From Gaeumannomyces sp. JS-464 (taxonomy: Eukaryota > Ascomycota > Sordariomycetes > Magnaporthales > Magnaporthaceae): 64,000 nt of DNA. The stretch is taken from the NCBI GenBank assembly GCA_002197995.1, contig NGZR01000009.1, positions 992,001 through 1,056,000 of the forward strand, written 5' to 3'. The position numbers were made by a program, and so were the translations under genes. Under the pieces are notes generated by a model. It searched no databases. It was not told the origin of the DNA and was given only the letters and a program-made list of their open reading frames with translations. Shown here one piece after another: positions 27,206 through 39,079 of the stretch. The first letter of the stretch is position 1. Each line of letters begins with the position of its first letter.

Positions 27206-27706
27206 CGGGTTATAGAGACAACCGTGTACCACCGTTATAGGAGCCATTCTAGACAGCATAAATAAATTATTGACCATATTGCTCACCCTTGAGAGTACAC
27301 CCAATATCTTTAATGCTTGGGAGAGTGGACGGCGCGAGGCTGTTGGCACTGAGTTATTTTTACCTTGCTATTTCTGCTTCTGGACATAAGGCGCAATAGC
27401 GTGCTTACTTGTGTGTTCTCACCGAAGACTTCGCCTCCATGGTCTTCCCATGTCTCGAGTCCCGACGGATCCCGGTGCGTTCCCCATTCAAAGCGACAGA
27501 CACAGCTAAAAAGAGCCCGAGTTCGTGAAGACACCAACATCGATAGTGTCATCTTTCAAACCATTCGGATGGGACGAAAAAGTTCAGGAGATCGTGATAT
27601 GCTCTTTTTTCTGCCAAACCTCCTTTGATACCATTGTAAAGTTTTCTTTTTTCGTTGTGCAACTCTCCCATTGCACACAAATCCTTGAAACCCCCAGCCG
27701 TTCAAC
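27206..27706. promoter_or_regulatory. Region between MFS and thioesterase genes, with a CGG-N3-CCG site
   Basis: This region holds the MFS 3' end and the promoter of the thioesterase gene. ACGGATCCCGG at 27465-27475 has the CGG-N3-CCG layout and lies about 230 bases before the thioesterase start. No other gene is seen. Confidence 0.4.
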
Positions 27707-28704
27707 ATGGCCAGAAACCCGATACCGCTTGACGCGAATGTGTGGGGCGAATATCTCTCAGCCCAGGAGGCAAAGCTACCTCGTCTCCCCGACGTGGAGC
27801 AGCTGACGGCCCGCGTTGTGCGAATCATGGGCGGCAACCCGGGCCGGATGCAGCTCCAGGGAACCAACACCTATCTCGTGGGTACGGGCAGGTCGCGCAT
27901 CCTCATCGACACGGGAGAGGGAAAGCCGGCGTGGATCAAGAACCTCGCCGACTACATGTCGAGCCACAACATCCTCGTCTCGCACGTCCTGCTCACGCAT
28001 TGGCACGGCGACCACACCGGCGGCGTGCCCGACCTGCTGGACAACCCGAAACTGCTGCTCCCTCCATGGCAAGAACACCACCAGGACAGCCACGACGGTC
28101 CCGCTGCTACCACGATCTACAAGCACACCCCGGACCCGGGCCAGGAGGCGATCGAGGACGGGCAGGTGTTCGCCGTCGAGGGCGCGACGGTGCGTGCCGT
28201 CTTCACGCCGGGCCACGCCGCCGACCACTGCTGTTTCGTGCTCGACGAGGAAGACGCCCTGTTCACGGGCGACAACGTCCTGGGCCACCGCGGCGGCTTC
28301 AGCGTGGCCGAGGACCTGGGCACCTACCTCGCCAGCCTGCGCCGCATGGGCTGGGCTGCGCCAGAGCCTACCCGGCGCACGGGTCCGTCATGGCCGACGG
28401 GGACCTGCCGGCCTGCATCGCCCGCTACGTCGGCCACTGGGAGGCGCGCGAGCGGCTGGTGCTGGACGGGCTGGCGGCGGGCGCGGACGGGTCTGCTGCT
28501 GCCGCTCCCGCGACGGCGGCGGCGCTGGCTCGTCGCATGTACGGCGACCTGCGGTCCGAGGCCCTCGTGGAGGGCGCGCTCGAGCCGGCTGTCGCGCAGG
28601 TGCTGTGGAAGCTGGCCGAGGATGGGAGAGTGGCTTTCAGGTTGGTCCGGGGTGAGAGGCACTGGTTTTCCTTGGAGCCGCGTGTTGTTAAGGCTGCGGC
28701 CTAG
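27707..28704 (+). CDS. Metallo-beta-lactamase-type thioesterase (GedB/MdpF-like), one frame break
   Basis: This gene has no introns. It would be 332 residues, starting MARNPIPLDANVW. The zinc-binding motif of the metallo-beta-lactamase fold is THWHGDH (His98, His100, Asp102, His103), preceded by ILIDTGEG and followed by VFTPGHAADH and LFTGDNVLGH. After residue about 215 the frame shifts by one base at a G run (28348-28350); the family block YPAHGSVM and the C-terminal ALARRMYGDL region continue in the next frame to the stop at 28702-28704. Enzymes of this group release the ACP-bound product of PKSs that lack a thioesterase domain, giving atrochrysone carboxylic acid in emodin pathways. That fits the TE-less PKS in this cluster. 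Role in release: known for the family; substrate here: inferred. Confidence 0.85.
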
Positions 28705-28902
28705 GCGTTTGTGTGCGTTCGTCGATGATCATGGGATACTGGAAATGCTAGATTTCGAAAGTTTATCGGTCTTTTTTTTTTCCTTATTCCTTGGTTGATT
28801 ATGCTTCTCACGAACACCAGTCTCTTGACTATCCCAACAGTATCTTTGCTTCTCTGATAACTACCCAGTTCTCTTCTCGTAAGCCACCACCTATGCAAAC
28901 TT
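28705..28902. other. Short intergenic region between convergent thioesterase and oxygenase genes
   Basis: These 198 bases separate two converging 3' ends. No conserved element is seen. Confidence 0.5.
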
Positions 28903-29502
28903 CTAGACTAGAGTCCACGCCAGCACCATTCCCGCCAACGGAAAAATGGCTCGGACGTAATTCAGTTGCCCCCAGCGGCGAAGCAACACCCAAGTCTTCT
29001 TCTCTTCCGTGTCACTCCGCAGTCCACTGCTCGCATTCTTCTCCCTCTTTAGCAGCCACTCCTCCGTCGGCAGAATGAAAATCAGCGTATAAGGCACAAG
29101 ACCGATCATCAACAGGCCGGAAGCTATCAATCTTGTGGCTGTGGAGCCGTCACTTCTCCCCCCATAGTAACGAGTGCGGCATTGGCAAAACAGCACAGAC
29201 CCGACGAGATGGCCGGTAGGGGGCAGAGACGGAAGCCGCGGTCGAAGACGCTGCGGAACTGGCGAAGAGCCTTTTTTTCGTTCAGGTCCTTGGGCCCCAG
29301 GATTGATGCGAGGGAGACATAGGAGAGGCTTATCTGGCAGCCTGCAAGGTAATCATTGCAAGCAGGTGTCAGCACGGCGAATCTGGAGATCGTGACCTGC
29401 ATGATGAGGGACCGAGAGCTTATCAAGCCTTGTCCTACCAGTCACAAAAGCCGCCCCGGTGATGCTGGCTGCCAAGAGAGGCTTGAAGAATAAATGGCTC
29501 AT
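28903..29502 (-). CDS. Anthrone oxygenase (DUF1772 family, GedH/HypC-like), one frame break
   Basis: Two exons (29502-29439 and 29341-28903, intron 29342-29438 ending TTGCAG) give about 167 residues. The start is MSHLFFKPLLAASITGAAF, a first membrane segment. Then come RQFRSVFDRGFRLCP, the membrane segment LIASGLLMIGLVPYTLIF, KREK, and WGQLNYVRAIFPLAG near the C-terminus. These are the conserved blocks of the small integral-membrane DUF1772 anthrone oxygenases, which convert emodin anthrone (or norsolorinic acid anthrone) to the anthraquinone. One base is missing in a run of six G (29158-29163) between ANAALVT and the next block. The gene is divergent from the PKS with a shared 655-base promoter, which supports co-regulation. 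Confidence 0.82.
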
Positions 29503-30157
29503 TGGGATGGACGCTTCGGGATGTAAATTATTTGGTTGACCTGGGCATGTGTAGTATGGGACCGGATTTTTATTGATCTTTGGGTGCCGTTATCGCCACC
29601 GACAGAGACCAGGGAGGTGGGCGGGCAAAGAGTCCATGTTGGGAAGTGCACAATAGGTGTACTTATGGGTTCAGCTTCATTGAGTGATTCAAATTCGGCT
29701 TTGGTGGCCGATCAGTTGCATTACTGATAACCGCAGTCGGTGGCCTACCAGGTAGGCGGTGGGTGAGGGCCAACGTCGGTTCCCGGCCTCGGATACCGGC
29801 CCCATCCTTCCCAACATGCACCTTCGGAGAGATTCTCGACGACTCTTACCCAGCGCTCGCTCAGCGGCCGAAATCTGACACAACTGCACCCAACAATACT
29901 TGCACAGCTAATGTGTGATTGACGAGGAAAGGGGCACGCATGATTATGGTTTTCGGCGGAGAAAGTTTCATAAATAGTCCTTGGTCTGCCGTCCGACCCA
30001 TAGTGGTGGTAACTGGCCACGGTACTGTAGGGCTCTGTGCTAGACTGCTCTTTGTGAGGCACCGGATCCCGCGGTCAATCGACTCGCTACCTACTTTCTC
30101 CGTGCTCATTCTCGCTGGCCCAAGTTGCACAGGCCGACACCACACCATCATTCCACG
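29503..30157. promoter_or_regulatory. Divergent promoter of anthrone oxygenase and PKS with two tandem Zn2Cys6-type sites
   Basis: Two palindromes sit side by side: TCGGTTCCCGG (29776-29786) and TCGGATACCGG (29789-29799), 13 bases apart start to start. They lie about 275 bases before the oxygenase start and about 360 bases before the PKS start. Both have the inverted CGG half-sites with a 3-base spacer seen in the other cluster promoters. The AflR-type protein encoded at 20347 is the obvious candidate binder; this is inference. Confidence 0.5.
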
Positions 30158-33100
30158 ATGGCTCAACATCCGAAGTTGTCGGCAGCAACGCCTTCCGACT
30201 TCGATTGCCTCACAGCGGACACCGGCTCCGAACAGAACGACGCCCTCACCACTGGCAACCTCCTCTTCCTCGGGAACGAGGTGCCCGACGGAGGCTTCAC
30301 CAGCATCCTCAACCACCTGCAACTGTGCGCCCGCCAGGGGAGCTTTCCATTCCTGCGTCTCCTTCTCTCCGAATCTCTCCAGGTGCTTCAGCGCGAGCTC
30401 TCATATATCAGCGCTCATGACAAGACCTTGCCGCACTTTGCGACCCTGCCCGCCGTGGCGAGTTACCTTCCGCATGCTGGGAGCCTCGCCAGCGCTCTCG
30501 AGGGATTCCTGCTCTGCGTCGTCCAGCTTGGTCTGCTTATCGGCCACCACGAGTCCTGCGAGACGGAATATGAGCTCCGTAAGAACAACAATGCCCTCCT
30601 GGCCGGCCTCAGCATCGGCCTGCTGTCAGCCACCGCCGTGGCCGCCTCCAAATCGCTCGCAGACCTGGCCACGCTGGGCCCATGGTGCGCACGCATCGCG
30701 TTTCGGCTTGGCGTCCACGTGTTCCGCATCTCTCAGCGGCTCGAGGCGACTACCGACGAGACCAAGAGCTGGGCGTATGTCTTGACCGGCCGAAGCGTGG
30801 AGGAAGTCCAGGCCGAGCTTGAGAGGTTCAACACTGCGACGTCGGCCTCGGAGTTGGTCAAGGTCTTCGTCAGCGGGGCGGATGAATCCTTCATCAGCGT
30901 CACCGGGCCGCCGTCACGTCTCAAGCGAGCTTTCATGTCCTCCAACATTCTCCGTTACTCCCGACACGCGCCCCTCCCTGTCTACGGCGGCCTCTGCCAT
31001 GCGCCTCATCTCTACGACCAGGCAGATGTCGAGGCTATTGTCGAGGGAGACGCCTATCTGCGGCAAGTCAATAGCCAGGCCGTCGTCCTCCCATTGCACT
31101 CGGTGAACGACGGCCGACCTTTCGAGGCAGCTACTCTGGCCGACCTGCAAAAGGCCGTGACGCTAGAGATTTTGACGAAGCAGATCTGCCTGCTAGAACT
31201 CGCTCGAAACCTCAACAGCACACTTGCCATGTGCTCGGACTGGCGCCTCATGCAGGTGGGCACATCACCCGCTACTGGCGAGCTCTTCTCTCAGTTGCAG
31301 TCCTCGCTGCCGCAGACCAGCCTCGAGGTCTGCGATCTGTCTCGGTGGGCAAGCACCAAAGACTCTCTGAAAGCAGGCCAAATTGCAGGGGACAAAGCCA
31401 TGAAAGAGAAGACGAATCGCTCTCACTTGGCCATCGTGGGCATGTCATGCCGCATGCCCGGCGGCGCCGACAACAACGAGCTGTTCTGGGACCTCCTCGT
31501 CAGCGGCCGCGATACGCACACGACCGTTCCCAAGGACCGCTTCGACCTAGAAGCCCACTTCGACCCCACGGGCTGTACGCCCAATGCCACCGAGACGCCC
31601 TACGGCAACTTCATCGACCGCCCGGGCCTGTTCGATGCCGGGTTCTTCAACATGTCGCCTGCCGAAGCCGAGCAGACGGACCCGATGCACCGCCTCGCCC
31701 TGGTCACTGCCTACGAAGCCCTCGAGGATGCCGGCTACGTGCCCAACCGGACCCCCACCAACATCAAACGTACCGGCACGTTTTACGGACAGGCCAGCGA
31801 CGATTACCGCGAGGTCAACGCCGGACAACGTATTGGCACGTACGGCGTTCCCGGCGGAGAACGTGCCTTCGCCAACGGCCGCCTCAACTATTTTTTCAAG
31901 TGGGCTGGTCCGAGTCTGAACTTGGACACCGCCTGCTCCAGCGGCCTGGCCGCCGTCCAGGAGGCGTGCGCTGCGCTTTGGGACGGCCGCGTCGACATGG
32001 CCGTGGCGGGCGGGCTGAGTGTCATTACCAACCCGGATAACTACGCGATGCTGTGCAAAGGGCATTTCCTCTCCAGAACGGGGCAGTGCAAGGTCTGGGA
32101 CGAAAAGGCGGACGGTTACTGCCGCGCCGATGGCGTGGGCTCCGTTGTGATCAAAAGACTGGAAGACGCCGAGGCCGACAACGACAACGTTATCGCGGTC
32201 GTAGCCGCGGGCGCCACGAACCACTCGGCCGAAGCCATCTCCATCACGCACCCGCATGCCGGCGCGCAGATGGATAATTACCGCCAGGTGCTCCACGCCG
32301 CCGGCGTCGACCCGCTGGACGTCACCTACATCGAACTCCACGGCACAGGCACCCAGGCCGGCGACGCGGTCGAATCCGAATCCGTCGCCACAGTCTTCTC
32401 CCCTCTGCCCTCGCCCGCCTCCTCGGCCGATTGCGGCGGCAGCTCGGCCGGGGCAGGCAGCCGGCGCCGCCGAAGGCCGGACCAGTTCCTGCACCTGGGC
32501 GCGGTCAAGTCCGGCATCGGGCACGGCGAGGCGGCCGCGGGCATCGCGTCGCTGCTCAAGGCGCTCCTCGTCTTCGACAAGGGCCTCATACCGGCGCACG
32601 CCGGCATCGGCTCCCCTGAGTTCAAGCTCAACCCGCAGGTGGCGCGCAACATCGAGGGCAGACACGTGGCCCTCACCGCGGAGAACACGCCGTGGCCGCG
32701 GCGGCGGGGCGAGACGCGCCGCGCGCTCGTAAACAGCTTCGGCGCCCACGGCGGTAACACGACGCTGCTGCTCGAGGACGCGCCCGGACACCTGAGGGCC
32801 GAGAATAGGAACCCGGCGGCCGGCACGCGGAAGTCGTTCCCGTTTGTGGTCTCAGCCAAGAGCCGGGCATCCCTCAAGGCCAACGTGGAGGCGCTGCTTC
32901 GGCTCCTGGACAGCAGCAGCAGCAGCAGCAGCGATGATGGAGATGATGCCGGCGGAAGCAACATGCTCGGCGATCTCTCCTACACGCTCTGCGCTCGGCG
33001 TATTCACCATCCCTTCCGCATCGTCACCATCGCCGACTCCTTGCCCGCACTTCGCCAGTCCCTGCGGGCGTGCCTCGACGAGGAGAAGGCCATCTCTCCC

Positions 33101-36066
33101 GCGCCGCACACTCCGCCACAAGTCATCATGACGTTCACCGGGCAGGGCGCTTTCTATGCGGGAGGACTCGGTGCTAGCCTGTATCGCGACTCGCCCGTCT
33201 ACAGACAGGAGGTGCAAGAGCTCGATGGCTTGGTTCAAGGGCACGGCTTCCGCTCCGTCTTGCATCACATCCGGGGTCAGGGCGGCGACGACCAAGAGAC
33301 TGCAACTGGACAGAGTGTCGAGGTTGCTGAGCCCATAGTCAGCCAGCTCGCCATCCTCGTGTGCGAGCTCGCCCTGGCTCGGACCTGGGAGAAGCTCGGG
33401 TGACGCCGAGCGCCGTCATCGGCCACAGCCTTGGCGAGTACGCCGCCTTTGTCGTTGCCGGCGTTCTGTCTGCCAGCGACGCCGTCCTGCTTGTCGGCCG
33501 TCGCGCTCAGCTGCTCGCCGAGAACTGCCGCGCCGGGAGCCACTTGATGCTGGCCGTACGAGCCAGCGAGGAGGAAGTCTCGGCCTGCCTGTCTCCCGTC
33601 CCGTCTTCGGCGTCGTCAGACCCGTCGTCTAGAGAGCCGTCTTCAACAGCCGGCCCCGAGTACGAGATCTCCTGCGTCAACGGGCCCCGGAGCGTCGTCG
33701 TCAGCGGCGCCCGCCCATACATAACCGACGTCGCGCAGGCCCGGCTCGAGGCGGCGGGCCTCAGGTGCACGCCCCTCGCCGACCTGCCCTACGCCTTCCA
33801 CAGCGCCCAGATGGACCCGGTCCTGCCCCGGTTCGAGGAGCTCGCGGGCCACGCGGCCTTTGCGGCGCCGCGCGTGCCCATCCTGTCGCCGCTGCTGCGC
33901 CGCTGCGTCTTCGACGCCAAGACCATCGGCGCCCGCTACCTCGCGCGCGCGTGCCGCGAGCCCGTGCACTTTGCCGGCGCGCTGCAGGCCGCCGCCGACG
34001 TGGGGCTGGTCGCCGCCGCGTCCTCGGCGGCGACTCTTTGGCTCGAGGTCGGCCCGCACCCGCTCTGCGCCGGCTTCGTCAGGGCCTGGGACCCGGTCGC
34101 GCGCTCCTTCGCCTCGCTGCGCAGGGACCAGGACGCGGTCGAGACGATGGCGGCCGCGATGGCGGGCCTGCACCGGGCGGGCGTCGCCGTCAGCTGGCAG
34201 GAGCACTTCGGGCCGCACGAGAAGGCGTACCGGCTCTTCAGGGGCCTGCCCGCGTACCAATGGAACCAGAAGAACTACTGGATCCCCTACGAGGGCACCT
34301 TCACTCTCAACAAGGGCCTTCCCGCGGGCGAGAGAAGGGCCGCCGCGGGGCTAGTGCGGCAGAACCAGGCGGAGATATCGCCGCTCAGGACCGCATCCGT
34401 CCATCGGATCCTGTGGCAGGAGAAGAAGGACGGGAAGGCGTCTTGCGAGGCCGTGCTGGACCTCAAAGGGGATGCCAGGCTGTTGGCGGCGGTGGATGGG
34501 CACGAGATGAATGGATATGGCGTGGCGACGTCGGTAAGCTTCCCAGCTTCCCCTTGACGCCCCTTGAACGATTTTAAATACTTTTTTGTTTCATTCTTTC
34601 TTTTTGTTTTTTTTTGTCTGCTAACAACTCCCTTTGTTTCCTGACAGGCAATTTGGGCAGATCTGGCCCTGACGCTCGCCGACTACCTCGCCGACTACGG
34701 AAGACTGGAGCAGCGGCGAACCCTGGCCATGAACCTGGCCGACATGCAGGTCCTTCACGCCCAGGTCATCTCGCGGGACGCCTCGACGCCACACCTCATC
34801 ACGGCACGCGCGACCCTAGACGTCGGCGCGCGGAGTGCGTCGGTCCAGCTCCTCGCACACGGCGAGCTGGAGCCGTTTGCCTCCTGCAAGATCCTCTACG
34901 AGGACCCACAGGCCTGGACCAAGGAGTGGTCCCGCGTCGCCCACCTCGTCGGCGGGCGCATCCGGGTGCTTGAGGGCGAGGACCGACTCAACGCGGTCGT
35001 CTCGACGACGACGACGACGACGACGACGACCCGTCTCAGCCGCAACATGGCGTACTCGGTGTTTGAGAACGTCGTCAAGTACGCCGAGGCGTTCCGGGGC
35101 ATGCGCAGCGTCACGCTAGCGGACAGCCAGCCCGGCGAGCCTGTCGAGGCCGTTGCCACCGTGCGCATGTGCGACCTGCCGCCAGACCAGCTCCCCAACC
35201 GCCAGCAGCAGCAGAAGCAGGCCAAGGACGGCTCCGCCGCCGCCGGCGGCTGGTACGCGCCGCCGCAGTGGATCGACAGCGCCGTGCACGTGGGCGGGCT
35301 AGCGCTCAACGCGCGGGACTCGAGGGCCTTCTTCTACGTCACGCCCGGCTGGGGCAGCATGCGTTTCTTCCCCCGCGGCCACGACAAGGCGCTGCGGCCG
35401 GGGATCGAGTACCGCAGCTACGCGCGCATGGCTCCGCTGGCCGTGGGCGAGGATCACTACGAGCCAAACATGTACGGCGGCGACGTGTACTTGCTCCAGG
35501 GTGCCGAGCTCGTCGGCGTCCTGGAGGGCTTCCGCTTCCGCCGCGTACCCAGGATCCTCATGGACCGTTTCTTCTCCCTGCTGCTGCTGCTGCCGTCAGC
35601 GGTATCCCGCAAACAATGGTCCTGTTTCAACGAGCATGTCGGGTGAGTCGAACCACGGCCAGCCCGCTAGACAGGCGACTAACCGCTGCAGCACCAGCAC
35701 TCCTCATCCAGCGCCCCTCCGAATGCACACCTCGGAGGCCCCAGCAGCGCCGGGAGCGGGCGCCCGGCAACGGAGGCGGCGGCACCAGCAGCAGGAAAAA
35801 ACGCCTCGCACAACGCCGCGGCCACGACATCAGCAGAGAAGCCGGTGGTGCGCGAGGCCCTGGCGCTCATCTGCAAGGAATCCGGTCTCGAGCCCGACAG
35901 CCTGCGGGACGACGCGCTGTTCGCCGAGCTGGGCATCGACTCGCTCATGTCGCTGGTCCTGGCCGAGAAGTTCCGCGCCGAGCTGGGCGTTGAGGTCAAG
36001 GGCTCGCTCTTCCTCGAGTGCACCAACATCGGCGCCTTCAAGGAGTGGCTCTCCGAGTACTGTTAG
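30158..36066 (+). CDS. Non-reducing polyketide synthase SAT-KS-MAT-PT-ACP without TE (emodin/anthraquinone type), one frame break
   Basis: There are three exons (30158-34533, 34648-35601, 35692-36066), about 1901 residues. SAT (1-370): the usual GxCxG site reads GLSIG, with Ser152 in place of Cys; GLCHAPHLY holds His281. KS (422-860): DTACSSG with Cys593, ELHGTGT with His728, [10 protein letters not shown] with His789. MAT (about 988-1300): FTGQGAFY and GHSLGEY with Ser1091. PT (about 1409-1720): [10 protein letters not shown] with His1449 and PQWIDSAVH with Asp1669. A Ser/Ala-rich linker leads to one ACP with GIDSLMS, Ser1861. There is no thioesterase or methyltransferase domain, so release needs the MBL thioesterase. 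One base is missing at a G run, 33398-33400, just before the MAT active site; adding one base makes the exon sum a whole number of codons. I chose the ATG at 30158 over a non-ATG extension. Confidence 0.9.
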
Positions 36067-36389
36067 GACAACTGTATTCAGCGCTAGTTTGTGTGAAATA
36101 TGCATTTTGTATGGTCTTCCGCTTGCTCGCGAGGACCCCGTCGTTCCAGTTTATGTTTCATTGTCGGACAGCCAATCTCTTACATGGCCGCCAGGCATGT
36201 TGTTCTTTGGCCATACTAGCACGAGGGAGGATAATAGACATAACAACAACTGCATGCAGTCTCACCGAACTGCTCGAGAGAGCCTCTTTCGGGAATCGCG
36301 GACGACCACATGCTTCCAGCGGTTAATACCACCAACGCTATCGGCGTGTCTACCGTTGCCGCTTTCTAATACGTTACGACGGACTCTAT
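36067..36389. other. Region downstream of the PKS, no gene
   Basis: This is the 3' flank of the PKS up to the solo LTR target duplicate. No coding signal or strong terminator-like signal was recognised. Confidence 0.5.
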
Positions 36390-36476
36390 TAATATGTTAC
36401 GACCAGTATGCAGGTCCCCTTGGTGGCCAGGTAAGGGGGGCAGCAGGGGTCACGTGGCGCACCGGTGACTCAGCAC

Positions 36477-36546
36477 GGCTCTGTGGATCTGTGACAGAGC
36501 AACAGATCCAAGGCTCTGTGGATCTGTGACAGAGCGACAGATCCAA
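36477..36546 (+). repeat. 35-bp direct tandem duplication in the solo LTR
   Basis: Two units (36477-36511 and 36512-36546) differ at one base. Each unit has internal inverted repeats (GCTCTGT with ACAGAGC; GGATCTGT with ACAGATCC) and could fold back. The unit is just upstream of a TATAAA-like sequence (36574-36579), so it may be a promoter repeat of the LTR. Confidence 0.8.
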
Positions 36547-36734
36547 GGGACCGCTGAGAACAAAGAACGTGTATATAAAGGATGGTTTTCCTTTTTACCC
36601 TAGGTAGCTTTGACTGAGGCTTCGGCATCAGTTAACCTAAGTTAGCTCCCAGGCATCCCCTGGGGCGAGCAATCAGATTGTCCTTCTAAGGGGCTGTACA
36701 ATACTAAATCGGGTTTTTTAGTTTCTCATACTAT

Positions 36735-36983
36735 GGGCATGTTTGTCACTAAGGGTGTTTTTTGTTTTTTCCATATAAAAGCAATAAACTGATGGTTTTT
36801 TCCAAATTTAAATTAAATGTAATTTTTGCAAAACTTAATAAAAATAAAATTTTACCTGTTAATTAGCTCTTTTTCGACCAAGTGTTTTAAGCCTTTAAAT
36901 GCACTTTTTGGTAAGGGAGTTTCTAAGCACCAAAAAACCATTAAAAACAAAAAACAAAAACACCTTTAATAACAAACATGCCC
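36735..36983 (+). mobile_element. MITE copy 1 (about 249 bp)
   Basis: The termini GGGCATGTTTGT and the complement of AACAAACATGCCC are inverted repeats followed by a shared AAGGGTGTTTTTTG-like block. The element is flanked by TAT on both sides. It is nearly identical to 40065-40315 in reverse orientation. It is non-coding and inserted near the left end of the Harbinger element. Confidence 0.82.
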
Positions 36984-37857
36984 TATATTTGCCAACCGTT
37001 GGAAAACTGGTTTGCGGATCCGGGCCAGGGGCTCCCTGGCCCTTGTAAAAAGCCTAATAAATATAGCTCTAAACCCGCCAGAAGTATCATTTTGAACAGG
37101 CCAATGGGACCCGTAAATGCAGCCCCTGTAAACCACGTGTGACCCTTGATCCGGCTCGAGGCCGGCCGCCGGATACAAAGGAAGGGGATCGGATCAAGTC
37201 GAGGCAGTAGGGAGTAAACAACTCGGCGATTCTAACCGCAATTTCTACCTGTTGGGGACACCAAATATACCGTTCAACTCGCCTTTTTTTGCTTTATCCA
37301 ATGGCTATTTCCCTATCTACCTCCCGGGCCCTGTACCGGCGCAAAGTTCGCTACCTTCTCCTTTTTTTTATGCAGGCAATCGTTGCCACCTGTATATCCA
37401 GAGCCCCTAGGGGCGTGGGCGGGGGCCTACGAACCGTGCATACGGCGATCTTTTCCGGTGACACCCTTCTCCGATACTGGCAAAGACCCGAGGCCGCCTC
37501 GGCCTTCCGGGACCTGTTCCGGGTCAGCCAAAGCATTTTCCAAAGCCTTTGCAACTGGCTGAACACGAATTTACGCCTAACGGGGTTAAAACTCGTCTTT
37601 TTGCCCGAGAAAGTTGCGAGCTTTTTGTATATCTGTGGGCAGGGTGTCTCCCTCCGGGCCGCGGCCCACCTTTTTGGCCGCAGTGCGGATATAACAGGCC
37701 GGCATTTCCACGAGGTACTGCGAGCTATAATGCACCTCTATTGCGCGTTTGTAACGTTGCCGGGGGTTTCCGACGTCTCCTGGCCCGATTGCAGGCGTTA
37801 GGAGGTCCGGGAGGCCTTTGCTGGGTGCTTAGGAGCCGTCGACGGGACTTTAATCAA

Positions 37858-39079
37858 GAGGATCTTCCGGGCCACGCACCCTTTTTGCTCCCGCACTTAC
37901 CCTGCCCCACTTTTGGCCCGTGCAACGCCTGTGCGTTCCGGTTTCGCAGCCCACGTAATTTTGCCTGCAAATTGAACTTGGTGCCATTTTTAATCCATTT
38001 TTCAACAATTACCCCTATGAACGAAGTGATTACGATCTCGAGCGACGGCAAAGCCGGGCCGGACGAGGCTGGGCCGGCCTCCGACGAGGCTGCAGCCCCC
38101 TCAACGGACTGGGACGGCCTACCTTGGACCGCTAACCCCGTGGGGGTCCTTTCAACCCTTTACCCTACCTACGAGGCCCTTATGCAGGCTATGAGCGCCT
38201 ATTTCGACGCTAAGAGGGTTTACGTAACGACCGTGCGATCGCATTCCGACTCCCAAGGCCTTAAAAAGCTCGTGGCCGGGTGCTTTTTCCGGCCACCGGC
38301 CTACAAGCCGCCAGGCCCTCCGTTTACGCACGCGCACTTTCCAAATCTCCGACTGCACCTACGGCTTTATCGCGCAACGCCTGCCCCTGGCTTGCGGATT
38401 ACCGCCGTAGATAGCTTTTGGCTGCACCCGGGCAATCGCCTTGCAAAGGACCCTTTGTTGCGGGTTGCAGAGCCGGTAGGGGTTAGAAAGGGCCGGCCTC
38501 GAAGGACCGGCCCCTTTGGTAACGAGGCGGCAGGGCCTCGCACCCGCGCCCGCACGGGTATACGGGCCAGCGCAAGGCGTGATTACTTTTAACACGAACA
38601 GGGTGCCTCCCTAGAGGCACGTGACGAGGCTGACGAGGCGGAAGGTCCAGTGCTGCTTACCCTCGGCACTCCCCTACCCTTAACGCCGGCCACTTTGCCC
38701 TTAACGCCGGCCGCCCTGCCTTTAAGGCTGGCTGGGAGGGCCTCCACGTTCTTTCCAGCGCCTGCGCTGGCCTTTGACGAGTTTTTTGATCCCTTTGCGA
38801 GTCCCTAGGCCCCTTTGTAGCCCTAGATAGACGGCCTTAACGCCGTGCCCCTGCACTTTTCCTATGTAATTTGGCGGTTTAACACCGCGTTTTTGATCGT
38901 TTTTTAATAAATTGCTCGTGGCGATAACTTTTATTTGCTTCCCTCCTGTTAATTAAGCCCCTGCCTGCATTAAAGCCTATGTTCGTTTGTGTAGGTGCGC
39001 CATAGAAAGGTCCATGCGCGCCGATATCGGGGGGGGGTGGGTGCGGGAGCAAAAAAGGGTGCGTGGCCCGGAAGATCCT
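37858..39079 (+). mobile_element. Non-autonomous Mutator-like element with terminal inverted repeats
   Basis: The ends carry inverted repeats of at least 36 bases (left AGGATCTTCCGGGCCACGC onward, right the complement), differing mainly in the length of an A/T run. A 9-bp target duplication TTTAATCAA flanks it (37849-37857 and 39080-39088), the size typical of Mutator-like elements. The 1.2-kb interior has only the start of a coding region, so the element depends on a partner in trans. It lies inside the Harbinger transposase gene, at the first catalytic Asp block. Confidence 0.82.
38017..38592 (+). pseudogene. Truncated Mutator-like N-terminal coding region
   Basis: The start MNEVITISSDGKAG is followed by an acidic Ala/Pro stretch. 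Then comes PTYEALMQAMSAYFDAKRV with VTTVRSHSDSQGLKKLV, which resembles the FAR1-like N-terminal region of fungal Mutator-like transposases. The remainder (to the stop at 38590-38592) has no catalytic DDE domain. A related start occurs on the minus strand at 15302. Assignment to the family rests on the element's structure (TIR, 9-bp TSD) more than on the protein. Confidence 0.5.

Noticed and set aside
30125..30157. N-terminal extension of the PKS frame upstream of the chosen ATG
   Set aside because: It begins at a non-ATG codon. The ATG at 30158 has a good context and the SAT domain starts after it.
31547..32791. A 414-residue minus-strand open frame
   Set aside because: It is antisense to the KS domain of the PKS. 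The sense strand carries all KS motifs.
35643..35691. Alternative last PKS intron starting at GTGAGT (35643)
   Set aside because: It leaves the ACP out of frame with the 3' site at 35691. A start at 35602 (GTATCC) keeps the frame into the ACP linker.
37289..37801. A complete short transposase gene of 170 residues
   Set aside because: The protein ends only because of a shift near the Mutator-like insertion; the rest of the DDE domain is found after 39088.
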